Shown: positions 1-6,445, numbered from the stretch's first letter. The stretch: DNA of 7,601 nt from Balneolales bacterium (GCA_022565415.1 JAIUMT010000148.1:1-7601), one strand, 5' to 3'. Made by a program: numbers and translations. Notes: generated by a model from the letters alone, not told the origin.

Positions 1-73
1 ACATGTAATCCACACACCATTGCGAGCAATACGCAAATTTGAAGTGTCGATTTATATACATGCGATCCGGATA

Positions 74-1366
74 TCATTTTGCTGAATCCTTGCGATTTAA
101 TCCATAAGGTAAGTTTTGAATCCCGGCCAACTCTCGCCGAAGAATATCGAGCGCAATTACAGCTGATCGTTCTTTATTGATGAGGCGATCGGGGTATAGT
201 TGTGCTTTAAGTGCGAAATGCTTGCTGGCTGACCAAAATCCGATCCAGACCGTGCCAACGGGTTTTTCGGGCGTTCCGCCATCCGGACCGGCAACACCGG
301 TGCTCGAGAGTCCGAAGTCGGCTCCTGTAATCTCGGCCGCGGCTTTTGCCATTTGCAAGGCCACGGGCTCACTCACCGCGCCATACGTTGCTAAAACTTC
401 CTCGGGAACGCCCAAAAGCTTCGTTTTCAGCGCGTTAGAGTAGGCCACGATTCCTCCGGGAAAAATGGCGCTACTTCCGGGCACGTTAGTTATGAAATGC
501 GCAAGTTGTCCACCACTGCAACTCTCCGCCGTAGCGACAGTCTTACCGGCATCTGTCAACATCCGAACCGCAGTGGCCTGAATGGTATCGTTGCGAAGTT
601 CGGAATACACAAACTCACCGGCAGTCTGCCTGATGTGATCAATAAGTGGTTCTGCCTGCCGAAGTGCGATTTCATGATCTTTGGCAAAACTGGAAATCCG
701 CATGGTAATTCCGTGCGTGTGTGGCAAATAGGCCAGTGTGACCGATTCTGAAGTCAACGTTGATGTATCTCCGATGAGTAAATCGCTAAGGTTGCTCTCG
801 CCAATGCCCGTTAGCTGAAAATAATGCGCCCTGTATGCCGCCGAATCGCCGTTATTCACCTTCAAGCGAGGCATCACTTCGTTCTCCATCAAGTATTTCA
901 TCTCGCGTGGACCACCGGGCAGCACGGCCAGAAGTCGTCCGTTATGAGGAATCCACATACCAGGCGCAGTTCCGGTTTTGTTAAAAAGAACATCCGACCG
1001 GGACAAAACATCGGCCTGTGCATGATTGGAAACCGAGAAAGGCATACCACGACGCTGGAAAATACCCTCGACGTGATCGAAAGTGGGTTGATGTCGCACT
1101 AACGTATCTTTGAAATAACGCAAAAGCGTCACTTTGGTGATGTCGTCGTGCGTTGGTCCGAGTCCGCCTGTCATAATGATGACGTCATTTTCGGCGAACA
1201 AACGATCTAAAGCGGCGGTTATTTGTACAGAATCGTCGCCAATAGTAACGACTTCCGTGCAATGAATCCCTTGCTGACTCAAAAATTGACCAATCCAAGA
1301 AGCGTTGGTGTTGATGGTATCACCAAGCAATAGCTCTTGTCCGACAGAAATAATACTTGCGTTCAT
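74..1366 (-). CDS. cinA: CinA family protein: molybdopterin-binding-like domain plus nicotinamide-nucleotide amidase
   Basis: This is a full-length two-domain CinA of 430 residues, the usual size. The N-terminal part (about residues 1-170) is the MoCF-biosynthesis-like domain, seen in the opening ISVGQELLLGDTINTN and in MTGGLGPTHDD at 65-75; in the family this domain carries ADP-ribose pyrophosphatase-type activity. The C-terminal part (about 262-415) is the PncC-type amidase, with AESCSGG at 280-286, GGIVAYSN at 304-311 and STGVAGPDGGTPEKPVGTVW at 355-374. PncC deamidates nicotinamide mononucleotide to nicotinate mononucleotide in cytoplasmic NAD salvage. The ATG at 1366 is chosen because family homology begins there; an in-frame ATG 17 codons upstream adds a peptide with no family resemblance and would reach into the promoter region. 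The gene is divergent from pgsA and ends 73 bases from the left edge. The family call is secure; the biochemical role in this organism is inferred. Confidence 0.95.
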   Translation of the reverse strand: MNASIISVGQELLLGDTINTNASWIGQFLSQQGIHCTEVVTIGDDSVQITAALDRLFAENDVIIMTGGLGPTHDDITKVTLLRYFKDTLVRHQPTFDHVEGIFQRRGMPFSVSNHAQADVLSRSDVLFNKTGTAPGMWIPHNGRLLAVLPGGPREMKYLMENEVMPRLKVNNGDSAAYRAHYFQLTGIGESNLSDLLIGDTSTLTSESVTLAYLPHTHGITMRISSFAKDHEIALRQAEPLIDHIRQTAGEFVYSELRNDTIQATAVRMLTDAGKTVATAESCSGGQLAHFITNVPGSSAIFPGGIVAYSNALKTKLLGVPEEVLATYGAVSEPVALQMAKAAAEITGADFGLSSTGVAGPDGGTPEKPVGTVWIGFWSASKHFALKAQLYPDRLINKERSAVIALDILRRELAGIQNLPYGLNRKDSAK

Positions 1367-1381
1367 AGAATGTGTTTTGTG

Positions 1382-1389
1382 GAAAGATA
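1382..1389 (-). promoter_or_regulatory. cinA: Candidate -7 promoter box for cinA
   Basis: Read on the minus strand, this is TATCTTTC, one base off the Bacteroidota -7 consensus TAnnTTTG, lying 15 nt upstream of the cinA ATG. I found no well-placed -33 TTG partner, so the call is weak. It rests mainly on position and on the mirrored box that faces pgsA. Confidence 0.3.
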
Positions 1390-1401
1390 ACGAGTTACAA
1401 G

Positions 1402-1432
1402 TTGCTGTGCATTGCAATCCCTGCTATCTTTG
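1402..1432 (+). promoter_or_regulatory. pgsA: Candidate Bacteroidota-type promoter for pgsA
   Basis: TATCTTTG at 1425-1432 matches the Bacteroidota -7 consensus TAnnTTTG exactly. A TTG at 1402-1404 lies 20 bases upstream, where the -33 element (TTG/TTTG) is expected. The -7 box ends five bases before the pgsA ATG, so transcription would begin almost at the start codon and the message would be leaderless or nearly so. An 8-bp palindrome, ATTGCAAT (1411-1418), sits between the two elements. The match is seen in the sequence; promoter activity is inferred. Confidence 0.5.
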
Positions 1433-1437
1433 GTGTA

Positions 1438-2034
1438 ATGAAAAATGTGCCCAATATACTCAGCGCTGTGCGTATACTACTCACACCTGTTTTTATCATC
1501 CTGTATGTACAAGACGAGCTTCTCTACCGTTCACTTGCAATCGGAGTTTTTGGCTTCGCTGCCATCACCGATTATTTTGATGGGTACATTGCACGGGAAT
1601 TCAATGCTGGCTCGAACCTTGGCAGATTCCTCGATCCGTTAGCCGATAAATTCCTCACATTTGCAGGATTCGCCGTACTACCCTACATCGACATAGCCAC
1701 ATTTCACATTTTACCTGTGGTCCTCATCGTGCTCCGAGACCTGTTTGTTACCATTATGCGTTTGATAGCCAACCGGAAATCGTACACCATGCAAACCAGC
1801 AACATTGCAAAATTCAAAACCGCTGTTCAAATGGTGTTTTTGCCCATAGCCTTACTCGGCGGACTTTTCGTCCATGCCGAAATCCCCCCGAGTGAGTTCA
1901 CCCGCTGGTTATTCGATTCCGGCATTTTCACCTGGGCACTCTATGCCGTAGCCGCGTTCACCGTGTACACCGGCATCGATTACATCAGAATAAACAAAGA
2001 CTTATTTGTCAAGTCGGATGAAAACGGGAATTAA
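1438..2034 (+). CDS. pgsA: CDP-diacylglycerol--glycerol-3-phosphate 3-phosphatidyltransferase
   Basis: A 198-residue integral membrane enzyme of the CDP-alcohol phosphotransferase family. It is predicted to join CDP-diacylglycerol and glycerol-3-phosphate into phosphatidylglycerophosphate at the inner membrane. The full family signature D-G-x2-A-R-x8-G-x3-D-x3-D is present at residues 48-70, with metal-binding aspartates D45, D48, D66 and D70. The opening KNVPNILSAVRILLTPVFII is typical of PgsA. Hydrophobic segments lie near residues 10-25, 31-44, 73-111, 128-145 and 162-178. ATG 1438 is chosen because family similarity starts there; an ATG at 1372 would add 22 unrelated residues and run through the candidate promoter. 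No Shine-Dalgarno sequence is visible. The next gene encodes the phosphatase acting on this product, which favours PgsA over other CDP-alcohol transferases such as cardiolipin or phosphatidylserine synthases. Confidence 0.93.
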   Translation: MKNVPNILSAVRILLTPVFIILYVQDELLYRSLAIGVFGFAAITDYFDGYIAREFNAGSNLGRFLDPLADKFLTFAGFAVLPYIDIATFHILPVVLIVLRDLFVTIMRLIANRKSYTMQTSNIAKFKTAVQMVFLPIALLGGLFVHAEIPPSEFTRWLFDSGIFTWALYAVAAFTVYTGIDYIRINKDLFVKSDENGN

Positions 2035-2524
2035 CTATTGGATAGGAACCGGATTTGGGTCGGGCCTGGCTCCGGTAGCACCCGGAACCGTGGGTAGTTT
2101 AGTCGCATGCATTCCGGCCTGGTTTGTGATTCAATACGTTGGCCTACCCGGACTCCTGCTTCTTTTTGCAGCCTTTCTGATTTTAGGTTACCTCAGCGCA
2201 CCGTGGTTTATCAAGGAATTTGGCGACGACCCCGGAATTTTTGTAATGGATGAATGGGCCGGACAAATGGTCCCCATCGGCATCATTTTCGTCTTTCCCG
2301 AGATTCAACCTGACTATACAATTCATCTGTTTGTTACCGCATTTTTACTATTTCGGCTCTTCGATATAACAAAACCGCTGGGAATTAAGAAAATTGAGCG
2401 AATAGAGGGGGCAAATGGCATCATGTTAGATGATCTTGCTGCTGGTTTTTATGCTTTTACAACGCTTTTTTTCGCTATATTAGCCTACTTAGCAATTATT
2501 TCACTATCAAACAGAATTATCTGA
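2018..2524 (+). CDS. pgpA: Phosphatidylglycerophosphatase A
   Basis: A 168-residue PgpA-family membrane phosphatase that removes the phosphate from phosphatidylglycerophosphate to give phosphatidylglycerol. The three conserved blocks are present: GSGLAPVAPGTVGS at residues 14-27, MDEWAGQ at 77-83, and FRLFDITKPLGI at 112-123 followed by GIMLDDLAAG at 134-143. The acidic residues D78, E79, D138 and D139 are the expected metal ligands. Hydrophobic stretches at about 28-62, 86-94, 102-113 and 145-163 fit a polytopic membrane protein. The ATG at 2018 lies inside the end of pgsA (17-bp overlap), which suggests translational coupling. An in-frame TTG at 2006 would add only four residues and is less likely. 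No Shine-Dalgarno sequence is visible. With pgsA it forms a two-step phosphatidylglycerol module. Confidence 0.93.
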   Translation: MKTGINYWIGTGFGSGLAPVAPGTVGSLVACIPAWFVIQYVGLPGLLLLFAAFLILGYLSAPWFIKEFGDDPGIFVMDEWAGQMVPIGIIFVFPEIQPDYTIHLFVTAFLLFRLFDITKPLGIKKIERIEGANGIMLDDLAAGFYAFTTLFFAILAYLAIISLSNRII

Positions 2525-2595
2525 AGTCTTTGAAATTTCGACGCTATTGGGTTGAGAGAATGAATTCTACCACGAATTGGCATTTCAAAGGCTTC
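2523..2595 (+). repeat. Large inverted repeat in the pgpA-pyrE gap (candidate RNA hairpin)
   Basis: The arms GAAGTCTTTGAAAT (2523-2536) and ATTTCAAAGGCTTC (2582-2595) are complementary at 13 of 14 positions. The exception would be a U-G pair in RNA. The loop is 45 nt and contains a smaller hairpin (AATTC, 2563-2567, with GAATT, 2574-2578). The left arm starts within the pgpA stop codon and the right arm ends 26 nt before the pyrE ATG. No run of T follows the right arm, so this is not a textbook intrinsic terminator. It could be an mRNA processing or stability element, a pyrE leader control, or an operator. Confidence 0.55.
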
Positions 2596-2609
2596 TGAGG
2601 CAGATTATT

Positions 2610-2613
2610 AGGA
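2610..2613 (+). promoter_or_regulatory. pyrE: Weak ribosome binding site for pyrE
   Basis: AGGA ends 8 nt before the ATG at 2622. It supports that start over the in-frame TTG at 2577, which lies inside the hairpin loop and would add 15 residues unlike the family. Confidence 0.35.
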
Positions 2614-2621
2614 ATTATACC

Positions 2622-3275
2622 ATGATTATTGATGCAGCTTTTTCCCGCGAACTAGCGCTGCGTTTACTACAAATAAACGCTGTCGTGCTTCGTCCGCGTG
2701 ATCCTTTTGTATGGTCGTCGGGTTGGAACTCGCCGATTTATTGTGACAATCGATTAACATTATTATATCCGGAATTACGACAGAAAATGGCCGGCAAGTT
2801 GGCTGATTTCATCGAAAAAACCTATCCCGATGTGAGTGTTATTACCGGAACCGCTACTGCGGGCATCCCTCATGCAGCTTGGGTGGCCGATCGCCTGAAT
2901 TTGCCCATGGCTTACGTACGATCTAAGGCAAAAGCCTACGGAATGGGAAATCAGATCGAAGGCGGGGTGCGCAAAGGTCAGGCAACGGTGGTTATTGAAG
3001 ATCTTATATCAACGGCTGGATCTGTTTCATCTGTGATTGAGGCCCTGCAATTCGTTAAAGCCGATGTTCAGGGCGTGTGCACCATCTTCACCTACAATTT
3101 CGATGTGGCCGATCGCAAAATGAATGAACTAAACACGCCGGTTTACTCCCTAACCGATTACAACACACTCATCGACGTTGCCCTCGAGAATAATTTCATT
3201 AAGGAAGCCGACGTTGAATTGTTATCTGATTGGCGAAAAGACCCCGATATTTGGCCAAAGAAACCCTCCGTTTAA
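2622..3275 (+). CDS. pyrE: Orotate phosphoribosyltransferase
   Basis: A 217-residue cytoplasmic type I phosphoribosyltransferase that makes orotidine 5'-phosphate from orotate and PRPP in UMP synthesis. Visible motifs are WSSGWNSPIYCDNR at 31-44 (substrate region), TGTATAGIPHAAWVAD at 75-90, YVRSKAKAYGMGNQIEG at 98-114 (flexible loop with catalytic basic residues), and the PRPP-binding motif VVIEDLISTAGS at 123-134. Where I recall a lysine before SPIYCDNR in many relatives, this protein has Asn36. Length and order match the Bacillus/Bacteroidota subgroup. The ATG at 2622 is chosen because family similarity begins just after it and an AGGA lies upstream. The gene is 97 bp downstream of pgpA, behind the large inverted repeat, and 20 bp upstream of miaB. 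It probably begins a new transcript or is controlled through the hairpin, but I see no clear promoter. Confidence 0.95.
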   Translation: MIIDAAFSRELALRLLQINAVVLRPRDPFVWSSGWNSPIYCDNRLTLLYPELRQKMAGKLADFIEKTYPDVSVITGTATAGIPHAAWVADRLNLPMAYVRSKAKAYGMGNQIEGGVRKGQATVVIEDLISTAGSVSSVIEALQFVKADVQGVCTIFTYNFDVADRKMNELNTPVYSLTDYNTLIDVALENNFIKEADVELLSDWRKDPDIWPKKPSV

Positions 3276-3295
3276 ATTAAATCATACCATTCGTT

Positions 3296-4654
3296 TTGAC
3301 TAACAAGAAGTTCTATATAGAATCATATGGGTGTGCGATGAACTTCGCAGATTCCGAAATCGTGAACTCTATCTTGATGGAGAATGGCAATGATCCTGTA
3401 GAGCAACCTGAACTGGCCGACATCATTCTGATTAACACCTGTTCTATTCGCGACAACGCTGAAACAAAAATCTGGAACAGACTCAAATTCTTCAGATCCA
3501 TCAAGCGTCAGAATAAGAACCTCACCGTTGGTGTGCTGGGTTGTATGGCAGAACGTGTGCGTGAACGGTTTTTGGAGCGGGAAAAGCTGGTTGATTTGGT
3601 CGTCGGACCTGACGCCTATCGCCAAATTCCACAACTGCTCGAAGAAGTTGAGTCTGGTCAGAAGGCGGTAAATGTGATTTTATCTCTGGAAGTGACCTAT
3701 GCTGACATCACCCCCGTTCGTCTTGGAGGAAACGGTGTGTCAGCTTTTGTATCAATTATGCGTGGATGCGACAATATGTGTTCGTTCTGCGTGGTTCCTT
3801 TTACCCGTGGACGTGAGCGAAGTCGTGCCACCGATTCCATACTCGACGAAATCAAGCAGTTGAGCGATCAGGGGTATAAAGAAGTCACCGTTCTCGGACA
3901 AAACGTGAACTCATTCAACGACAACGGAACTCGTTTTGCCGATTTGATGTACAAAGCCAGTTTGGTCGATCCTGAAATGCGGTTGCGGTTTTCGACATCG
4001 CACCCGAAAGACTTTCCAGACGAGCTGCTACATCTCATCAACGAGCAGAAAAATATCTGTAACTACATCCATATTCCGGCACAATCGGGCAATAATGAAG
4101 TTTTGCGACGAATGCGTCGGCCGTACACCCGCGAGCAGTACCTGGCTTTGCTCGACAACATGAGGAATATCATTCCCGGGGTTACACTGTCAACCGATAT
4201 CATTACCGGATTCTGCGGCGAAACCGAAGAAGAACATCAGGATACGCTTTCGCTGATGGATACCGTGAAGTTCGATATGGCGTATTTGTTTTCCTATTCT
4301 GAGCGGGAGCGAACACTGGCCCACCGAAAGTTTGAAGATGATGTACCTGCGGATGTTAAACAGCGCCGACTTCAGGAAATAATTGATGTTCATCGGGCTG
4401 GAGCAAATGAACGAAATCAGGCTGAAATCGGAAAACGACATCTCGTTTTGGCAGAAAATTTCAGCAAACGGTCTGAAAATCAACTTTCTGGTCGCACCGA
4501 CTCCGGAAAAGTGGTAATATTCGATAAGAAATCGTTTAAGCCCGGCGATTATCTTGAAGTTGTGATTAACGAGGCGAATTCGGCTACATTATTTGGTGAG
4601 GCGTTAAAGTTAACGAGCATTCGTGAGTTTGAACCAGAATTAGTAACGGCATAA
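3296..4654 (+). CDS. miaB: tRNA-2-methylthio-N6-dimethylallyladenosine synthase
   Basis: A 452-residue radical-SAM methylthiotransferase that adds the 2-methylthio group to N6-isopentenyl-adenosine 37 of tRNAs reading UNN codons. The N-terminal UPF0004 domain carries the three auxiliary cluster cysteines, C13 (YGCAMN), C49 (NTCSIRD) and C83 (LGCMAER). The radical-SAM domain has CxxxCxxC at C158, C162 and C165, inside RGCDNMCSFCVVPFTRGRER, the MiaB hallmark. A TRAM RNA-binding domain covers about residues 378-440. Translation must begin at the TTG at 3296: the only upstream in-frame stop is at 3278-3280, no ATG or GTG lies between, and the first ATG codes for Met15, beyond the essential C13. 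No Shine-Dalgarno sequence is evident. It lies between pyrE (20 bp) and the sigma-54 activator (16 bp), probably in one operon. Confidence 0.96.
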   Translation: MTNKKFYIESYGCAMNFADSEIVNSILMENGNDPVEQPELADIILINTCSIRDNAETKIWNRLKFFRSIKRQNKNLTVGVLGCMAERVRERFLEREKLVDLVVGPDAYRQIPQLLEEVESGQKAVNVILSLEVTYADITPVRLGGNGVSAFVSIMRGCDNMCSFCVVPFTRGRERSRATDSILDEIKQLSDQGYKEVTVLGQNVNSFNDNGTRFADLMYKASLVDPEMRLRFSTSHPKDFPDELLHLINEQKNICNYIHIPAQSGNNEVLRRMRRPYTREQYLALLDNMRNIIPGVTLSTDIITGFCGETEEEHQDTLSLMDTVKFDMAYLFSYSERERTLAHRKFEDDVPADVKQRRLQEIIDVHRAGANERNQAEIGKRHLVLAENFSKRSENQLSGRTDSGKVVIFDKKSFKPGDYLEVVINEANSATLFGEALKLTSIREFEPELVTA

Positions 4655-4660
4655 CTGACT

Positions 4661-4664
4661 GAGG
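4661..4664 (+). promoter_or_regulatory. Ribosome binding site deciding the TTG start of the sigma-54 activator
   Basis: GAGG sits 6 nt before the TTG at 4671, good Shine-Dalgarno spacing, in the 16-bp gap after miaB. It supports the TTG over the in-frame CTG at 4659, which lies upstream of it, and over the ATG at 4725, which would remove the start of the AAA+ domain. Confidence 0.5.
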
Positions 4665-4670
4665 TTTACT

Positions 4671-5915
4671 TTGGACCAAAAGGCATTTGGCGATAAATTC
4701 GGTTTGATATCGACCTCGGAGTCTATGGGGTCGGTAATTAAGCAAATCCGTCAGGTAGCCCCAACCGATATAACGGTGCTTCTGCAGGGTGAAAGTGGCG
4801 TCGGTAAAGACGTTGTTGCCCGTAGCATTCACGGATTAAGCAAACGATCTGCTCATAATCTGGTTATTGTAAATTGCGGAGCAATACCTGAGGGTATTAT
4901 CGAAAGCGAGCTGTTTGGTCATGAAAAGGGGGCATTTACCGGAGCTCACGAGTCGCGCGAAGGATATTTCGAAAAAGCCGATGGTGGCACAATTTTCCTC
5001 GACGAAATCGGTGATACTCCGAAAAATGTTCAAGTAAAACTATTGCGTGTACTTGAAAACGGAGAGTTTTTTCGCGTCGGATCGTCGAAAGTGCGTAAGT
5101 CTAATGCCCGAATTATTACGGCAACTAACCGGGACTTATGGAAAGATGTTCAGAATGGCACATTCAGGGAAGATTTATTTTATCGCCTGAATACCGTTAC
5201 GATTCGGATTCCGCCTCTTCGCGAACGTCCTGAAGACATCATCCCGATATTTCGAAAATTTGTACTCGACTATTCCCGTCAGTATGATTCTGTTTTTCAA
5301 GGATTTGCGGATGAAGCGCGCAACCTGCTTGTATCGTATCGTTGGCCAGGGAACATCCGTGAGCTCAGAAATGTCGCAGAACAACTCGTGGTGCTGGAAA
5401 AATCTGAGTTCATCACCACTGAAATCCTGCAAAAGTATTTAAAGGGTAGACATTCGTTAGGATCGCCCGACAACCTCCCCATAATTTATAAACAAGCCGA
5501 TAACTCAAATCAGGATTTTTCACCCTCAGACGACACCGAACGTGAATTGGTTTATCGGGCGTTGGTCGAAATGCGCAACGAAATTGCCGAGCTCAAAAAA
5601 ATGCTCGGCGGATTCATGTATAGTCAATATCAGCAGAACCCGCGGGAATCATCGCGCTTATTGGCCAGCGGAAATGACCACGAAAAAAGAACCCAATACA
5701 ATAATCTCAGTCCGATAGATATTTCTGAGGAAGAATCGCAAGAAAATACTATTATCATTGATGGAAACGATGTGCCGTCGTTTGAAGAAGCGGAGAAATT
5801 TCTTATTCAGAAGGCATTGGATCGTTATGATGGTAACCGGCGCAAGGCAAGTGAGGCTCTAGGCGTAAGTGAACGCACCTTGTACAGGAAAATTGATCAA
5901 TATAACCTGTTGTGA
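4671..5915 (+). CDS. Sigma-54-dependent transcriptional activator without a receiver domain (AAA+ and Fis-type HTH)
   Basis: A 414-residue bacterial enhancer-binding protein that would remodel RNA polymerase-sigma-54 by ATP hydrolysis. The AAA+ domain spans about residues 11-257: Walker A GESGVGKD (40-47), sigma-54 contact loop GAFTGA (87-92), Walker B GGTIFLDE (105-112), sensor I ATNRDL (151-156), arginine-finger region FREDLFYRLN (165-174), and sensor II WPGNIREL (225-232). A long linker (about 258-368) holds a likely coiled coil at 289-313 and a polar, acidic stretch. A Fis-type helix-turn-helix ends the protein (about 370-414, with RKASEALGVSERTLYRKI). There is no receiver, GAF or PAS domain before the AAA+ module. 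Start is TTG 4671, because an in-frame stop lies at 4656-4658 and the next Met (residue 19) would cut into the domain. From memory, such regulators often neighbour miaB and lptE in Bacteroidota. Targets are unknown; I saw no -24/-12 promoter in the window's gaps. Confidence 0.92.
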   Translation: MDQKAFGDKFGLISTSESMGSVIKQIRQVAPTDITVLLQGESGVGKDVVARSIHGLSKRSAHNLVIVNCGAIPEGIIESELFGHEKGAFTGAHESREGYFEKADGGTIFLDEIGDTPKNVQVKLLRVLENGEFFRVGSSKVRKSNARIITATNRDLWKDVQNGTFREDLFYRLNTVTIRIPPLRERPEDIIPIFRKFVLDYSRQYDSVFQGFADEARNLLVSYRWPGNIRELRNVAEQLVVLEKSEFITTEILQKYLKGRHSLGSPDNLPIIYKQADNSNQDFSPSDDTERELVYRALVEMRNEIAELKKMLGGFMYSQYQQNPRESSRLLASGNDHEKRTQYNNLSPIDISEEESQENTIIIDGNDVPSFEEAEKFLIQKALDRYDGNRRKASEALGVSERTLYRKIDQYNLL

Positions 5916-5926
5916 TACTATAAATT

Positions 5927-6445
5927 ATGCAAATCCGAAGTATCCCCTTTTTAGTAGTTTTTATTGCGACTCTCTTCGCGTTGGGGGGCTGTTTGCGCTA
6001 CAGTTTTACCGGGGTTTCAATTCCCTCGAATGTTTCCACTATATATATTCCGTTTTTTCAAGACGATTCAGGTAGTGGGTTATCCGATTTGAGTGACCAG
6101 TTAAACATAGAGTTGATAAACCGTTTTGTAAATCAAACACGTCTTAGTCTGGTGTCTGATGAGAATCAGGCTGATATAATTATCGAAGGCAATATCACCG
6201 GATACACCAACCGACCATTTAGTGTAGCTGGCGACCAAACTGCCTCGCTGAACAGAGTTCAGGTGTCGGTACGAGCTTCGTATTTATACACCGATGAAGA
6301 ACGTCCGCGATGGTCCAAGTCGTTTTCAGGACAAGCAGAATATGATCCGGCGGAGAACCCGCTTGATGGAGAACTTGAGGCAGCCGCTGGGGCGATGCAG
6401 CAAATAGCTCAAAACATGTTTAACGATTCCGTAGGAAGATGGTAA
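5927..6445 (+). CDS. lptE: LptE-family outer-membrane lipoprotein (LPS assembly)
   Basis: A 172-residue predicted lipoprotein. A hydrophobic signal sequence (about residues 5-19) ends in the lipobox LGGC, with Cys22 as the lipidated residue. The mature part begins with LRYSFTGVSIPSNVSTIYIPFF, the characteristic start of Bacteroidota LptE-like proteins. It continues with features of the LptE/RlpB fold: LNIELINRFVNQTRLSLVSDENQADIIIEG at about 58-87, a beta-rich middle (about 88-135) and a C-terminal helix (about 147-168). LptE is the partner and plug of the LptD barrel that inserts lipopolysaccharide into the outer leaflet, which implies a diderm envelope with LPS-like lipids. ATG 5927 is 11 bp after the sigma-54 activator gene and has no clear Shine-Dalgarno sequence. 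The family is divergent, so the call rests on motif, length and neighbours together; lptD is not in the window. Confidence 0.88.
   Translation: MQIRSIPFLVVFIATLFALGGCLRYSFTGVSIPSNVSTIYIPFFQDDSGSGLSDLSDQLNIELINRFVNQTRLSLVSDENQADIIIEGNITGYTNRPFSVAGDQTASLNRVQVSVRASYLYTDEERPRWSKSFSGQAEYDPAENPLDGELEAAAGAMQQIAQNMFNDSVGRW
6433..6438 (+). promoter_or_regulatory. Ribosome binding site for the TPR gene
   Basis: AGGAAG, inside the last codons of lptE, lies 8 nt before the ATG at 6447. Together with the single base between lptE's stop and this ATG it suggests coupled translation. Confidence 0.45.

Noticed and set aside
1..61. Minus-strand frame open from an ATG at 61 to the left edge, 12 nt after the cinA stop, about 20 codons.
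   Set aside because: The peptide, rich in Cys and aromatic residues, resembles no family I know, there is no ribosome binding site, and the stretch is too short to judge.
2..85. Plus-strand frame open from the left edge to a stop at 83-85, possibly the tail of a gene converging on cinA.
   Set aside because: Only 27 residues are visible, none recognisable, and an open frame of this length is expected by chance.
824..1102. 92-codon plus-strand frame opposite cinA.
   Set aside because: It is antisense to the conserved N-terminal part of CinA and its translation resembles no family.
2577..2608. TTGGCA followed by AT-rich bases as a sigma-70-like promoter for pyrE.
   Set aside because: No -10 hexamer lies at suitable spacing and no TAnnTTTG box is present.
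2577..2621. Upstream TTG start that would extend PyrE by 15 residues.
   Set aside because: The extension lies in the hairpin region, is unlike PyrE N-termini, and the ATG at 2622 has an AGGA at suitable spacing.
3009..3026. Ser-Thr-Ala-Gly-Ser in the PyrE PRPP loop where Ser-Thr-Gly-Gly-Ser is common.
   Set aside because: Thr-Ala-Gly occurs in functional orotate phosphoribosyltransferases such as that of E. coli, so it is not a defect.
3323..3634. 103-codon minus-strand frame opposite miaB, and a 97-codon one at 4190-4483.
   Set aside because: Both lie wholly within miaB, whose reading frame is certain; the translations show no motif and look like shadow frames.
4666..4673. TTACTTTG, one mismatch from the -7 consensus, before the sigma-54 activator.
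   Set aside because: It overlaps the TTG start codon, so a transcript from it would lack the start of the gene.
4984..5000. TGGCAC at 4985 as a possible sigma-54 -24 element.
   Set aside because: The -12 part is not TTGC at the required spacing, and the site is inside the Walker B coding region.
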